Positions 17,096 through 25,797 of a stretch of DNA of 64,000 nucleotides are shown piece after piece; position 1 is the stretch's first letter, and each line of letters starts with the position of its first letter. The position numbers and the translations under genes were made by a program. Below the pieces are notes generated by a model that had not been told where the DNA came from, did no database searches, and saw nothing but the letters and a program-made list of their open reading frames with translations. Source of the stretch: Paenibacillus albicereus (GTDB lineage: Bacteria; Bacillota; Bacilli; Paenibacillales; Paenibacillaceae); the NCBI RefSeq assembly GCF_012676905.1, contig NZ_CP051428.1, forward strand, positions 3,124,001-3,188,000. The letters run 5' to 3'.

Positions 17096-17254
17096 GCCCG
17101 GCCTTGCAGCCAAAAGCCGCCAGCGGCGCGCGCGGCCCGGAACGAAAGCAGCCGCCCGGGTCGGTCCCGGACGGCTGGATCGCGGCTGGAGCATGCCTGC
17201 TGCCCCTCTCAGGGGCTTCATTCGCCGCCTGTTCGGCCCCGCTTCGTCACATAC

Positions 17255-17295
17255 GCGAAGGCGTACCGCTGCACGCCTTCGCCTACGTTCCTTGC
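17255..17295. repeat. Palindromic copy of a dispersed intergenic repeat
   Basis: GCGAAGGCGT (17255-17264) and ACGCCTTCGC (17273-17282) form a perfect 10-bp inverted repeat. The right arm continues into CTACGTTCCTTGC, so 17273-17295 is a 23-base exact inverted copy of 23347-23369. It lies between the rlmI-like gene and sbcD. There is no T-tract, so it is not an ordinary terminator. Confidence 0.6.
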
Positions 17296-17347
17296 ATGGA
17301 ACGAGCCTTCGGATTCCTCTGCCGCCCCCGGAGGCTGACCGCTCGCC

Positions 17348-18778
17348 CTAGGCCAGGCTGCGCACTTCAAAGATCGCGAACTTCAGGTAATGGCCCTCCG
17401 ACACGCCGAGCAGCTGCGGATGGTCTTTGCCCGCCGCGCGCCACTCCACGAGCCGCAGCGACTTGCCCGCGTCGGCCGCGGCGTCCTGGACCGCCTGCAG
17501 GAACAGCTCGGGGCTCATATGGTACGAGCAGCTCGCGGTGACGAGGTAGCCGCCTTCGTTGACGAGCTTCATGCCGTGCAGGTTGATGTCCTTGTAGCCG
17601 CGGCAGGCGCCTTCGACCGCGCCCTTCGTCTTGGCGAAGGCCGGCGGGTCGAGGATGACGACGTCCCAGGTGCGGCCGCCCTCCTCCAGCTTGCGGGACG
17701 TATCGACGCCTTTGGCGCCTTCGGCGCGCGCGCTGCGCTCGTCCCGGCCCTTCACCTGGCGGCGCAAGTATTGGAAAGCGTCGTCCACGACGAATTCCAC
17801 CCGGTCCGCGAAGCCGTTGCGCTCCACGTTGCGGCGAGCCGTCTCGACGGCATGCTCCGATACGTCGAGGCAGGTGACCTTCTTCGCCCCGTATTTGCAG
17901 GCATGGAGCGTGAAGCTGCCCGTATGGGCGAAGCACTCCAGCACCGTCGCCCCGTCCCAGAGCGGGTAGGTGACGGGCTTGCCGCTTTTGTTGACCGGCA
18001 CGAGCGCGGTCTCTCCATCCCCGTGCCCGCCTGCAGGCGCGGAAGCCTCCCAGCCTGCCGAAAGCTCCGCGATCGGACGCCGCTCGAGCCGGATGCCGCT
18101 GCGCGCGCCCCAGCCTTTCATGAGCGGCGCGATCGAGGCGCGGTTTTCCCGCTGGTCGTAGAAATAGCCGGTCTTCTGGCCTTCCTCCAGATCGACCTCC
18201 ATGACGATGCCGTTCTCGACGATGTCCGCATAGCGCGGACAATCGCCGTACAGCACGCCCGTGCGCTCCTCCAGTCCTTCCAGTCGGCGCACGCCGACGT
18301 CGCTGCGCTCGTAGATGCCCTTGGGCCGGAATACGGCGACGAGCGCCCGCACCAGCTCCTCGCGGCGCTGGTCCATGCCGAGCGTCAGAATCTGCACGAC
18401 GAGCACGTCCGCGAAGCGGTCGACGACGAGCCCGGGCAAATAGTCCGCCTCGCCGTAGACGAGCCGGCAGTCCGGCTCGGACACGAAGCGCTCGCGATGC
18501 GCGCGGCACTCCTCGAGGCGGGCGGTCAGCAGCGCCTCGTCCAGCTCCTGCTCCGGCTGCCGCGACACGACGCGAACGCGGATCTGCGAGGCCGGATTCC
18601 AGTAGCCGGACGCCAGATAGCGCCCGTTCGCCGCCAGGACATCGACCATCGCGCCGGGCGCAGCCTCCCCTTCCATCCGCTCGATCTCGCCGGCGTACAC
18701 CCACGGCTGCCCTTGCTCCAGACGCTTCGTCTTCTTCTTATATAAATAAAGCTTCGCTCTGCTCAAGCCTGATCCCAT
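17348..18778 (-). CDS. Class I SAM-dependent rRNA methyltransferase (RlmI-like, PUA plus Rossmann)
   Basis: Probable 23S rRNA 5-methylcytosine methyltransferase of the RlmI/YwbD type. The N-terminal PUA-like domain (about residues 1-80) includes GQPWVYAGEIERMEG. The central part has GYFYDQRENR, and the C-terminal Rossmann domain shows VLECFAHTGSFTLHA, VTCLDVSEHA and the catalytic-type VVILDPPAFAKTK followed by TASCSYHMS. At 476 residues it is longer than the usual 390-400, because of inserts near residue 260 (Gly/Ala/Glu-rich) and near 365. The start at 18778 avoids overlapping the divergent transporter gene; AAAGGG lies close upstream. A TTG slightly downstream could be the true start. Confidence 0.88.
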   Translation of the reverse strand: MGSGLSRAKLYLYKKKTKRLEQGQPWVYAGEIERMEGEAAPGAMVDVLAANGRYLASGYWNPASQIRVRVVSRQPEQELDEALLTARLEECRAHRERFVSEPDCRLVYGEADYLPGLVVDRFADVLVVQILTLGMDQRREELVRALVAVFRPKGIYERSDVGVRRLEGLEERTGVLYGDCPRYADIVENGIVMEVDLEEGQKTGYFYDQRENRASIAPLMKGWGARSGIRLERRPIAELSAGWEASAPAGGHGDGETALVPVNKSGKPVTYPLWDGATVLECFAHTGSFTLHACKYGAKKVTCLDVSEHAVETARRNVERNGFADRVEFVVDDAFQYLRRQVKGRDERSARAEGAKGVDTSRKLEEGGRTWDVVILDPPAFAKTKGAVEGACRGYKDINLHGMKLVNEGGYLVTASCSYHMSPELFLQAVQDAAADAGKSLRLVEWRAAGKDHPQLLGVSEGHYLKFAIFEVRSLA

Positions 18779-18914
18779 CCCTTTCGCGATCGGGCGGCCG
18801 GATGTCCGGCTCGGCCCGTCCTGCTCTTCCCTTCCGGCCCGCGCGGCGCGCGGCGATCCGGTCATGCCTCCCCGCCCGTCCACATAAAGTAGAAGAGCGA
18901 AAGGAGTCCTGTCC

Positions 18915-19898
18915 ATGCTCAGCTCCATCCTCATCCCCGCGCTGCTCGGCTTCGCCGTCTTCATGCTCGGCATGAAGCTGATGGAGGCGGCGCTGCACCG
19001 CTCCGCCGGCCGCTATGTCGCGGCCGCCGTCGAGCGCTTCACGCGCACGCCGCTGCACGGCCTCGCCTCCGGAGCGGCGATCAGCGCCGTGCTGCAGAGC
19101 AGCACGGCCGTCACCGTCATCGCCATCGGCATGGTGAACGCCGGCATCCTCACGCTGCCGCGCACGCTCGGCATCGTGCTCGGCACGAACGTCGGCACCT
19201 GCCTGACGACTGAGCTGATCGGCCTCGAGCTGGAGCGCCTCGCCGGACCGCTGCTGCTCGCCGCGCTTGCCGGCTGGCTGCTCACCGCCGCGCTCGGCGA
19301 GATGAGCCCCTCCGGCGGCAGCCACCGCCAGCGCTGGCTCGGGCCGCTGCGCAGCGCCTCGCTTGCCGTCTTCGGCTTCGCGCTGCTGCTCGCCGGCATC
19401 TCCGTCATGAAGTCGATCGGAGCCGCCGTGCAGGCCAGCCCGTTCTACGCCTGGTTCATGGAGCGCTCGGACGACAGCCTGCTGTGGGGCCTCCTGGCCG
19501 GAGCCGCGCTCACGGCCGTCGTGCACAGCAGCGCCGCCGTCATCGGCATGGCGATGAGCCTCGCCGCCGCCGGAGCGATGCCGCCCGAGCTCGGCATCGC
19601 CATCGTCATCGGCGCCAACGTCGGCACCTGCCTCACCGCCGTGCTCGCCTCCATCGGCGGCAGCCGCGCCGGCGCCGGCGTCGCCTGGTTCCACGTCGCC
19701 CTGAACGTCGGCGGAGCCGCGCTCTTCCTGCCGCTGACGCCGCAGCTGGCTGCAGCGGCCGCCTGGTTCGGCGGCGGCGCTTCCGCGCAGCTCGCGCATG
19801 CGCAGACGCTGTTCAACGTCGCCTGCTCGCTGCTCGCGCTGCCGCTCTGCTACTTGCCGCTGCGCCGCCGCTCCGGCCGCCCGAGACGGGACAGCTGA
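18915..19898 (+). CDS. Na/Pi cotransporter family protein
   Basis: Integral membrane phosphate transporter of the NptA/YjbB family, without the C-terminal PhoU domain of some members. The 327-residue protein has two inverted repeats, each with the family signature: LQSSTAVTVIAIGMVNAG then LGTNVGTCLT in the first, and VHSSAAVIGMAMSLAAAG then IGANVGTCLT in the second. Eight or more hydrophobic segments are visible. It is the only large plus-strand gene in the left part of the window, divergent from the methyltransferase gene, and it converges on the NUDIX gene with a shared hairpin between them. GAAAGGAG precedes the start. Confidence 0.93.
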   Translation: MLSSILIPALLGFAVFMLGMKLMEAALHRSAGRYVAAAVERFTRTPLHGLASGAAISAVLQSSTAVTVIAIGMVNAGILTLPRTLGIVLGTNVGTCLTTELIGLELERLAGPLLLAALAGWLLTAALGEMSPSGGSHRQRWLGPLRSASLAVFGFALLLAGISVMKSIGAAVQASPFYAWFMERSDDSLLWGLLAGAALTAVVHSSAAVIGMAMSLAAAGAMPPELGIAIVIGANVGTCLTAVLASIGGSRAGAGVAWFHVALNVGGAALFLPLTPQLAAAAAWFGGGASAQLAHAQTLFNVACSLLALPLCYLPLRRRSGRPRRDS

Positions 19899-19944
19899 GC
19901 GCTGCTTCAGCCGCGACACGCCGCTCCCCTTCTTTCAAGCGAAA

Positions 19945-19973
19945 GCCCCGTCCCCGACCTGCAGGGACGGGGC
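19945..19973. terminator. Bidirectional hairpin between convergent genes
   Basis: Ten-base arms GCCCCGTCCC and GGGACGGGGC with a 9-base loop, placed between the stops of the transporter gene (plus) and the NUDIX gene (minus). The flanks are only partly T/C-rich, but the position supports termination of both transcripts. Confidence 0.7.
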
Positions 19974-19987
19974 CTTCCCCGCTGACG

Positions 19988-20425
19988 CTACGTTCCGCTG
20001 ATGCCCAGTCCGAGCAGCCGCAGCGCGCCCGCTACGATCCGGTCGTTGTTGTCGTAGCCGGACTGCTTCTGGCGGCGCCACGCTTCCTCCGGCGCGAACC
20101 ATTCGACGCCGCGGATCTCCTCGACCTGCGCCTGCAGCGAGCCGCCGGTCGCTTCCACGAGATAATAGTGGACTTCCTTGTCCACGACTCCTTTGGCCTC
20201 ATGCCGGTACTGGTACTTGATCTGGTCGATCGGCTCGACGATCCGGCCCTCCAGGCCGGTCTCCTCCGCGATCTCCCGAAGCGCGGTCTCCTCCACCGTC
20301 TCGCCCGGCTCCATCTTGCCCTTCGGCAGCGAAACCTTGCCGTACCGATCCTGGATGAGCTGGATCTGCAGTCCATGCTCTGGCGTCCGCCGGTATACGA
20401 CCCCGCCTGCTGAGATTTCCTTCAT
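19988..20425 (-). CDS. NUDIX hydrolase
   Basis: Hydrolase of nucleoside diphosphates linked to another moiety. The full Nudix box (GX5EX7REUXEEXGU) spans residues 36-58, with G36, E42, R50-E51, E54-E55 and G57. The 145-residue length suits a single-domain housekeeping member; the substrate cannot be read from sequence. GGGAGG lies upstream of the ATG. It follows mtaB by about 50 bases in the same direction and may be read from the rsmE-mtaB transcript. The hairpin at 19945 ends it. Confidence 0.9.
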   Translation of the reverse strand: MKEISAGGVVYRRTPEHGLQIQLIQDRYGKVSLPKGKMEPGETVEETALREIAEETGLEGRIVEPIDQIKYQYRHEAKGVVDKEVHYYLVEATGGSLQAQVEEIRGVEWFAPEEAWRRQKQSGYDNNDRIVAGALRLLGLGISGT

Positions 20426-20473
20426 GCGCTTCCGATCCTCCCCGATCTGATCTTGACGGCGCGGCGCCGCTTG

Positions 20474-21832
20474 TCAGGCTCCTGCCTTTTCCAGCCTTGC
20501 CGGCTGCTCCTGCACGACCTCGACGAGGCGTCCGCGGCTCTCGTTGACGCCCGCCTCCGTGATCTCGACGCGGCACAGCTTGCCGATCATCGACTCGTCG
20601 CCCTGGAATACGACCTGGATATAGTTGTCCGTGTACCCCATCATGAGGCCCGAGCCCGGCGCGCTGCCCTTGTGCTCGCGCTCCGGGATGACGCCCAGCG
20701 TCTGGCCGACGTACTGCTCGGCATAGGCGAGCTGCATCGTCTCCGACAGGTCGATCAGCCGGTGGACGCGCTCGTTCTTGACCGCCTCGTCCACTTGTTC
20801 CTCCATCCGCGCGGCCGGCGTGCCGGTCCGCTTGGAGTACGGGAAGACGTGCATTTCGGAGAAGCCGAGCTCCTTCATGTACGCGTAGCCCGCCTCGAAC
20901 TGCTCCTCGCTCTCGCCCGGGAAGCCGACGATGACGTCGGTCGTGATGGCCACGCCCGGCATCGCCTCGTGCAGGCGGCGGATCGTCGCCGCGTATTCCT
21001 CGGTCGTGTACTTGCGGCGCATGCGCTTGAGCACCGTGTCGTCCCCGGCCTGGAGCGGCACATGCAGATGGCGGCACATTTTCGAAGACTTGTTGAGCAC
21101 CTCGATCATGTCCTCGTCGATCTGGCTCGCCTCGATCGAGCTGATGCGGATGCGCTCCAGCCCGTCCACCTTGTCCAGATCCCACAGCAGGTCGGACAGC
21201 TTGTAGCGGTCCAGATCGTCGCCGTAGCCTCCCGTGTGGATGCCGGTCAGCACGATCTCCTTGAAGCCGGCCTCGACGAGCTTGCGCGCCTGCGCGACGA
21301 CGCTCTGCGGATCGCGGCTGCGGGACAGCCCGCGCGACCACGGGATGATGCAGAACGTGCAGAAGTTGTTGCAGCCCTCCTGGATTTTCAGGAACGCCCG
21401 CGTGCGGTCGGCGAAGTCCGGCACGTCCAGCTCCTCGAACTCGCGCGTCTTCATGATGTTGCGGACGGCGTTCACCGGCACGCGCTCGGCCTGCACCTGG
21501 CGGACGTAGTCCATCATCCGCTCGCGGTCCTGCGTGCCGATGACGAGGTCGACACCCGGGATGTCGAGGATCTCCGCCGGCGACGTCTGCGCGTAGCAGC
21601 CCGTTACGGCGATGACCGCGTCCGGATTGCGCCGGATCGCGCGGCGGATCACCTGCCGGCTTTTCTTGTCGCCCGTGTTGGTGACATGGCATGTATTGAT
21701 GAGATAGACGTCGGCCTTGTCCGTGTCGAAGTCCACTTGCTCGTAGCCTTCGTTCTTGAACAGCTGCCAGATCGCCTCGGTATCGTAAAAGTTGACTTTG
21801 CAGCCTAAGGTGTGAAGGGCTACCGATGGCAT
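20474..21832 (-). CDS. mtaB: tRNA (N6-L-threonylcarbamoyladenosine(37)-C2)-methylthiotransferase MtaB
   Basis: Radical-SAM methylthiotransferase converting t6A37 to ms2t6A in ANN-decoding tRNAs. The 452-residue protein has the N-terminal MTTase domain with cluster cysteines C11, C48 and C79, the radical-SAM motif CNNFCTFC (C154, C158, C161) and a C-terminal TRAM domain (about 375-440). MtaB/YqeV rather than MiaB is indicated by HTLGCKVNFYDTEAIW and by the position after rsmE. It overlaps rsmE by 13 bases, so translation is coupled. In Bacillus the same prmA-rsmE-mtaB order follows dnaJ. Confidence 0.95.
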   Translation of the reverse strand: MPSVALHTLGCKVNFYDTEAIWQLFKNEGYEQVDFDTDKADVYLINTCHVTNTGDKKSRQVIRRAIRRNPDAVIAVTGCYAQTSPAEILDIPGVDLVIGTQDRERMMDYVRQVQAERVPVNAVRNIMKTREFEELDVPDFADRTRAFLKIQEGCNNFCTFCIIPWSRGLSRSRDPQSVVAQARKLVEAGFKEIVLTGIHTGGYGDDLDRYKLSDLLWDLDKVDGLERIRISSIEASQIDEDMIEVLNKSSKMCRHLHVPLQAGDDTVLKRMRRKYTTEEYAATIRRLHEAMPGVAITTDVIVGFPGESEEQFEAGYAYMKELGFSEMHVFPYSKRTGTPAARMEEQVDEAVKNERVHRLIDLSETMQLAYAEQYVGQTLGVIPEREHKGSAPGSGLMMGYTDNYIQVVFQGDESMIGKLCRVEITEAGVNESRGRLVEVVQEQPARLEKAGA

Positions 21833-22623
21833 GACGTTCCTCTTCCTCCCATTTCTCCGGACTCGTACATGAGCGCGGCCAGTCCCGCCAGCCCCGCCGT
21901 CTCGGCCCGCAATATTCTCCGTCCCAGGCCCGCCGCGAGCGCGCCCGCCGCCTGGATCTCCTCCGCTTCGCGGGGGCTGAAGCCGCCCTCTGGCCCGACG
22001 ATCAGCAGCACCGCTTGCGGCTCGCCGTCCTTGAGGACGCCGCTCTCGCGCGCCTGCCGGATGCGGTCGCCCAGCCCGGTGCGGATGCCTGGCGCATGGC
22101 CCTCTGCCTCGTAGCAGAACAGCGCCAGATCATGCCGCGGCACGTCGGCGAGCAGCTGCTTCCAGCCATGCACCTCCCGCACCTCGGGCAGCCGGCTGCG
22201 ATGCGCCTGCTCCGCCGCCTCCTTGGCGATCCTGCCCCAGCGCTCCAGCCGCTTCGCCTCCTTGCGGGCGTCGTACTGGACGACCATCCGCTCGGATTGG
22301 AAAGGCAGGAAGGCGAACGCGCCGAGCTCGGTGCCTTTCTGGATGACGAGCTCCATCTTGTCCCCCTTGGGCAAGCCCTGGGCGACGGTCACGCGCCAGA
22401 GCGGCTCGCGGTCCATCGGCAGCCGCTCGGCGATGTCGGCGGTCACTTCCGACGGCGACAGCTGCGTGAGCACGACGCGCGCTTCCTGCGAGACGCCGTC
22501 GGCGACGATGGCCTCGTCGCCCGCCTTCATGCGCATGACCTTGACCATATGATGGGCGTCCTCCCCGCGGAGGACGACCGTGGAATCGCCGAACTGCTCC
22601 GGCGATACGAAATATCGCTGCAT
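21820..22623 (-). CDS. rsmE: 16S rRNA (uracil(1498)-N(3))-methyltransferase
   Basis: RsmE methylates U1498 of 16S rRNA and belongs to the SPOUT (knotted) methyltransferases. The 267-residue protein has the N-terminal PUA-like part (MQRYFVSPEQF, GEDAHHMVKVMRMK) and the SPOUT signature VGPEGGFSPREAEEI plus LGRRILRAETA near the C-terminus. Length is slightly above the usual 245-255. It overlaps mtaB. In many Firmicutes prmA lies directly upstream; here a 1.3-kb stretch with a small plus-strand gene and the site-2 protease gene separates them. Confidence 0.95.
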   Translation of the reverse strand: MQRYFVSPEQFGDSTVVLRGEDAHHMVKVMRMKAGDEAIVADGVSQEARVVLTQLSPSEVTADIAERLPMDREPLWRVTVAQGLPKGDKMELVIQKGTELGAFAFLPFQSERMVVQYDARKEAKRLERWGRIAKEAAEQAHRSRLPEVREVHGWKQLLADVPRHDLALFCYEAEGHAPGIRTGLGDRIRQARESGVLKDGEPQAVLLIVGPEGGFSPREAEEIQAAGALAAGLGRRILRAETAGLAGLAALMYESGEMGGRGTSCHR

Positions 22624-22783
22624 CTCATAACCCCTGTATCGTAAAAGTCATCCTCCATCATACACCTTTTGCGGATGAAAATCCACGCGAGGGACCGGCA
22701 GGCGCCGCGCATGGCGATACATTCGATGCGAATCTTCCGTCTATCGGGACAGGAATCCGAAATTATGGAAAGAGGGCGATGTC

Positions 22784-23266
22784 ATGCATGATGAAGACCG
22801 GCCTGGGGATGGAGGGAACACGGCATGGCGGAAACCGCCTGTCCCGTCATGGGTCTATCGGGGACTAGCCTTGCTGATCCTCGCTGCCGTCGCCGGCCTG
22901 TTTCTCGTCGGATTCCCGCTTTATTCCCTCTCGAAGGAGTTCCGGCCCTTTCGGTTGACCGTCCACAACCAGTCCGGCAAGAGCGTCGACGTGCTGGCGA
23001 TCTATATCCGCTCGCTGAACGAGTCGGGAATCGAGGGCGTGAGCTCGCTGGACCGCTTGTCCCGGAAGCTCGGGAGCGGTCGCAAAGCGACGTTCAAGCC
23101 GGCGCTGGAGCATGCCGGGGAAGGGACGATCTACGTGGAGTACCGGATCGGCGGCGACCGCCAATCCATGAAGACGGTCGTATGCGGGTACACGGAATAT
23201 GCGAGCGGGTTTTCCACGTTGACGCTCAAGGGAACCGAGGTCCAGTTGAAACAGAGATGCCATTAG
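22784..23266 (+). CDS. Uncharacterised single-pass membrane protein
   Basis: No family recognised. The 160-residue protein has a short polar N-terminus, one membrane segment (about residues 26-48, GLALLILAAVAGLFLVGFPL) and an outside domain of about 110 residues with beta-like alternation (FRLTVHNQSGKSVDVLAIYI, GTIYVEYRIGG). The domain ends with cysteines in VVCGYTEY and QRCH that could form a disulfide. AGAGGGCGATGTC precedes the ATG. It stands alone on the plus strand, divergent from rsmE, with no obvious promoter or terminator. Codon use matches the GC-rich backbone. Confidence 0.7.
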   Translation: MHDEDRPGDGGNTAWRKPPVPSWVYRGLALLILAAVAGLFLVGFPLYSLSKEFRPFRLTVHNQSGKSVDVLAIYIRSLNESGIEGVSSLDRLSRKLGSGRKATFKPALEHAGEGTIYVEYRIGGDRQSMKTVVCGYTEYASGFSTLTLKGTEVQLKQRCH

Positions 23267-23346
23267 CTGCTAGAGCGCGCAATCAACCCGCTAGGGCGTG
23301 TCTGCAACCTCCGCAGGAAGCAGATGCTGCTGGATTTTAGTTCCTG

Positions 23347-23369
23347 GCAAGGAACGTAGGCGAAGGCGT
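23347..23369. repeat. Second copy of the dispersed intergenic repeat
   Basis: Exact 23-base reverse complement of 17273-17295. Here only one arm is present, followed by ACC, so it does not form the palindrome seen at 17255. Confidence 0.6.
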
Positions 23370-23711
23370 ACCGGGGATGGGGATGCGTCAAGCCTACCTG
23401 ACGAAGCAGGGCCCTTTCCTGCTGTTTCGCGTGATCCATCCCGTCCCCGCCCGATGCCAACGACTCCTCAGACGCTTCGAACCCCTTTTTCCGCGTCTCC
23501 AACATCTTAACGACGAATCAGACGCTTAGAACTGCCTTTCGCGTGTTTTCGAATGCTTTTTCGGCCATTTCGAATGGCTAAGCTCTTCACACGTCGTTAG
23601 ATAGTTGAGCCGCCCCATTCGCTGCTTCTAACGATCTGATTCGTCATCAGCGGCCCTCTACACTTCGACGGGAGAAGCTGCGCGCAAAACCGAGCGCCTC
23701 TCGACGGTGGG

Positions 23712-23801
23712 ATGCTCGGGATCGGGATGAGGCTCGCGATCGGGACGATTCCCGCTATCAGGAGGATGCCCGCGATCGGGACGATGCTCGGGTTCGGAAC
23801 G
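23712..23801. repeat. Five degenerate 18-bp tandem repeats
   Basis: Five consecutive 18-base units begin at 23712, 23730, 23748, 23766 and 23784, built on a pattern like ATGCTCGCGATCGGGACG with several substitutions per unit. Read as protein, the units give a periodic Gly/Ile hexapeptide, but there is no supported gene. Confidence 0.6.
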
Positions 23802-23922
23802 AAGCGGCGGTGTCATGGAAACTCACCGAGCGGAATGGAGCGCAACGGCCTACGGCACCGCTTGCCTCCCGTTCAGGTCCAATGCAGTCGCGGGATAACT
23901 CGGCGGGCGTTACTGCTTTGCA

Positions 23923-23967
23923 GGCAAAAAGGACAAAGCGAGACCATCTCGCTTTGTCCTTTTTGCC
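23923..23967 (-). terminator. Long perfect stem-loop terminator after the site-2 protease gene
   Basis: Perfect 21-bp inverted repeat with a 3-base loop. The arms end in GGCAAAAA and TTTTTGCC, so the T-tract is within the stem and works in both directions. It lies 20 bases beyond the stop of the minus-strand gene at 23988 and terminates the prmA-protease transcript. Confidence 0.85.
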
Positions 23968-23987
23968 ATGCGGATTTGGGATCAGGA

Positions 23988-24662
23988 TTAAAAAAGGGCT
24001 TCGAAAAACGATCGGAACATGACATGCAGATCTCCGACAAGAGCCAGATACGGCTGCAACGTGGCCTCGTTGAGCGGCCGGATGAAGACAATGAGCAAGA
24101 AAATGAAGATCCCCCACTGCGAGTACTGGTCGAGCTGGATGCGCGTGCGGCGCGGCAGCAGCTCGTACAAAATGCGGTAGCCGTCCAGCGGAGGCAGCGG
24201 CAGCAGGTTGAACAGGAACAGCATGCCGTTGAGGTAGATGAAGTAGTGCAGGAAGATCGAAAGTGCCTCGACGACGCGATCCGAAGCGCCGAGCAGCAGA
24301 TCCGTGGAGTTGAAAAGCTGCCATAAAAACGCGCCGAGCGCCATCAGCAGCAGGTTGCTGAGCGGTCCGACGAGAGCCACGACGATGTTCATGAGGCGCG
24401 GCCGCTTGAAGTTGAGCGGGTTGACCGGCACCGGCTTCGCCCAGCCGAAGCCGGCGATCAGGATCAGGAACGTGCCGAGGAAGTCGAGATGCACGGCCGG
24501 GTTGAGCGTGACGCGCCCTTGCTTGTACGCCGTATCGTCGCCGAACTTGTAGGCGGCATACGCATGCGCGAATTCATGCAGCGTGAACGCGATGATGAGC
24601 ACGAGCGCGATGAACGGCAGCTCGTCCAGCGGGAAGCGGATGAGGCTTTGCAATCCCTCCAT
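23988..24662 (-). CDS. Site-2 protease (M50) family protein
   Basis: Intramembrane zinc metalloprotease-like protein. The 224-residue, strongly hydrophobic protein has the zinc motif HEFAH (H29, E30, H33) and the third-ligand motif LLPLPPLDGYRIL in a later membrane segment. The SNLLLMALGAF loop is also typical of YwhC/rhomboid-adjacent M50 members. There is no PDZ domain and the length suits this compact group. It starts 7 bases after the prmA stop, so they share a transcript. The substrate is unknown; no anti-sigma factor or spore gene is nearby. Confidence 0.9.
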   Translation of the reverse strand: MEGLQSLIRFPLDELPFIALVLIIAFTLHEFAHAYAAYKFGDDTAYKQGRVTLNPAVHLDFLGTFLILIAGFGWAKPVPVNPLNFKRPRLMNIVVALVGPLSNLLLMALGAFLWQLFNSTDLLLGASDRVVEALSIFLHYFIYLNGMLFLFNLLPLPPLDGYRILYELLPRRTRIQLDQYSQWGIFIFLLIVFIRPLNEATLQPYLALVGDLHVMFRSFFEALF

Positions 24663-24668
24663 CCGCGT

Positions 24669-25724
24669 CTACCCTTCGCCCTTCGGCTTGGCGGCGACGA
24701 AGGCGATCCACTTGTCCTCGCGGACGCGGTCGACGATCTCGAAGCCCGAGGCGAGCAGCGCCGCGGCGACCGTCTCTTCCTTGTTCTCGTAAATGCCGCT
24801 CGCGATGTACGTGCCGCCGGGCTTCAGCGCCGCGTACACGTCGTCGAGGAACAGCAGGATGATCTCCGCCAGGATGTTGGCGACGATCAGGTCGCACGGC
24901 ACGCCGACGATCAGCGGCTCGCTCACGGCGCGGGCGGCCAGCTCCGCCCTCACCTTGGCCTCGATCGGATTGGACTCGGAGCTCCAGGAGGACGCCTCGC
25001 CGCTGCTGATCTTGAGCACGCCGAGCAGGTCGCTCTGGAGCGCCTGGATGCGGTCCTCGAGCCCGTTCAGGCGGGCATTTTCAATCGCGCTGGACACGGC
25101 GACCGGGTCGAGGTCGACCGCGAGCACGCGGGCCGCGCCGAGCTTTACCGCTCCGATCGCCAGGATGCCGGACCCGGTGCCGACGTCGATGACCTCGTCG
25201 CCCTCGCGGATCGACGACTCCAGCGCGCGCAGGCAGAGCGAGGTCGTCGGATGCGTGCCGGTGCCGAACGCCATGCCGGGATCGATCTCGATGACCAGCT
25301 CCTCCGGCGTCGCCTCGTAGTCCTCCCACGTCGGCTTGATCGTCAGCCGCTCCGAGACGCGGATCGGCTTGAAGTACTGCTTCCAGGCGGTCGCCCAGTC
25401 GTTCTCGTCGACCGTCACGACGGAGATGTCGGCCGGACCGGGATCAATCTCGTACGTCCGCAGCTCCTCGATGCGGGGACGGACCGCCTTCACATGCGCG
25501 TCCATGTCCTCGTCTTCGTTGAAGTAGCCCTTCATGACGACGAAGCCCTCGGGGATGTCGTTCAGCGGCAGCTCGTACCACTGGCCGAAGCTCAGGTCGC
25601 GGCGCCTCTCCAGCGAGCCGGACTCCTCGATCGACACGCCTCCGGCTCCCTGCTCGTGCAGGAAATTGGAAATCATCTCGACCGCTTCCTCGGTCGTGTA
25701 GATGGTCAGTTCATGGTATTTCAT
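24669..25724 (-). CDS. prmA: Ribosomal protein L11 methyltransferase
   Basis: PrmA trimethylates ribosomal protein L11. The 351-residue protein has an N-terminal L11-recognition domain (MKYHELTIYTTEEAVEMISN), the GTGTHPTT hinge motif and a Rossmann SAM site DVGTGSGILAIGA followed by VLAVDLDPVAV. The later LIVANILAEIILLF is a standard PrmA motif. It is longer than the usual 310 residues through a Ser-rich insert at about 245-265. In Bacillus it directly follows dnaJ; here it starts at the left edge of the 25-kb insertion and has its own promoter. Confidence 0.95.
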   Translation of the reverse strand: MKYHELTIYTTEEAVEMISNFLHEQGAGGVSIEESGSLERRRDLSFGQWYELPLNDIPEGFVVMKGYFNEDEDMDAHVKAVRPRIEELRTYEIDPGPADISVVTVDENDWATAWKQYFKPIRVSERLTIKPTWEDYEATPEELVIEIDPGMAFGTGTHPTTSLCLRALESSIREGDEVIDVGTGSGILAIGAVKLGAARVLAVDLDPVAVSSAIENARLNGLEDRIQALQSDLLGVLKISSGEASSWSSESNPIEAKVRAELAARAVSEPLIVGVPCDLIVANILAEIILLFLDDVYAALKPGGTYIASGIYENKEETVAAALLASGFEIVDRVREDKWIAFVAAKPKGEG

Positions 25725-25767
25725 CGGTGCAGCCCCACTCCTCTTCGCCTACTGGCTTATCCTGTCT

Positions 25768-25797
25768 ATTCTACAACAGAACGAAGAGGGGATTCAA
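25768..25797 (-). promoter_or_regulatory. Candidate sigma-A promoter for prmA
   Basis: Minus-strand TTGAAT (plus 25792-25797) and TAGAAT (plus 25768-25773) with an 18-base spacer, about 45 bases upstream of prmA. An inverted repeat CCTCTTCG (25739-25746) / CGAAGAGG (25782-25789) brackets the -10 and could affect initiation or the leader. Confidence 0.55.

Larger units (their letters stand above)
23267..23987. other. Gene-free stretch with short repeats
   Basis: About 720 bases without a convincing gene. It contains an inverted copy of the 17273-17295 repeat (23347-23369), a small palindrome GCCATT-tcg-AATGGC near 23563, diverged AACGACGAATCAGA/TCTGATTCGTCAT segments near 23510-23655, five 18-bp tandem units (23712-23801) and a long perfect terminator stem (23923-23967). 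Short frames here look like chance. Confidence 0.6.

Noticed and set aside
17195-17225. GCCCCT-ctc-AGGGGC hairpin as a terminator
   Set aside because: Short stem without a real T-tract in either direction, and no gene end close enough to need it.
23758-24324. A 188-codon minus-strand frame spanning the long terminator stem
   Set aside because: It reads through a perfect terminator and overlaps the site-2 protease gene in another frame.
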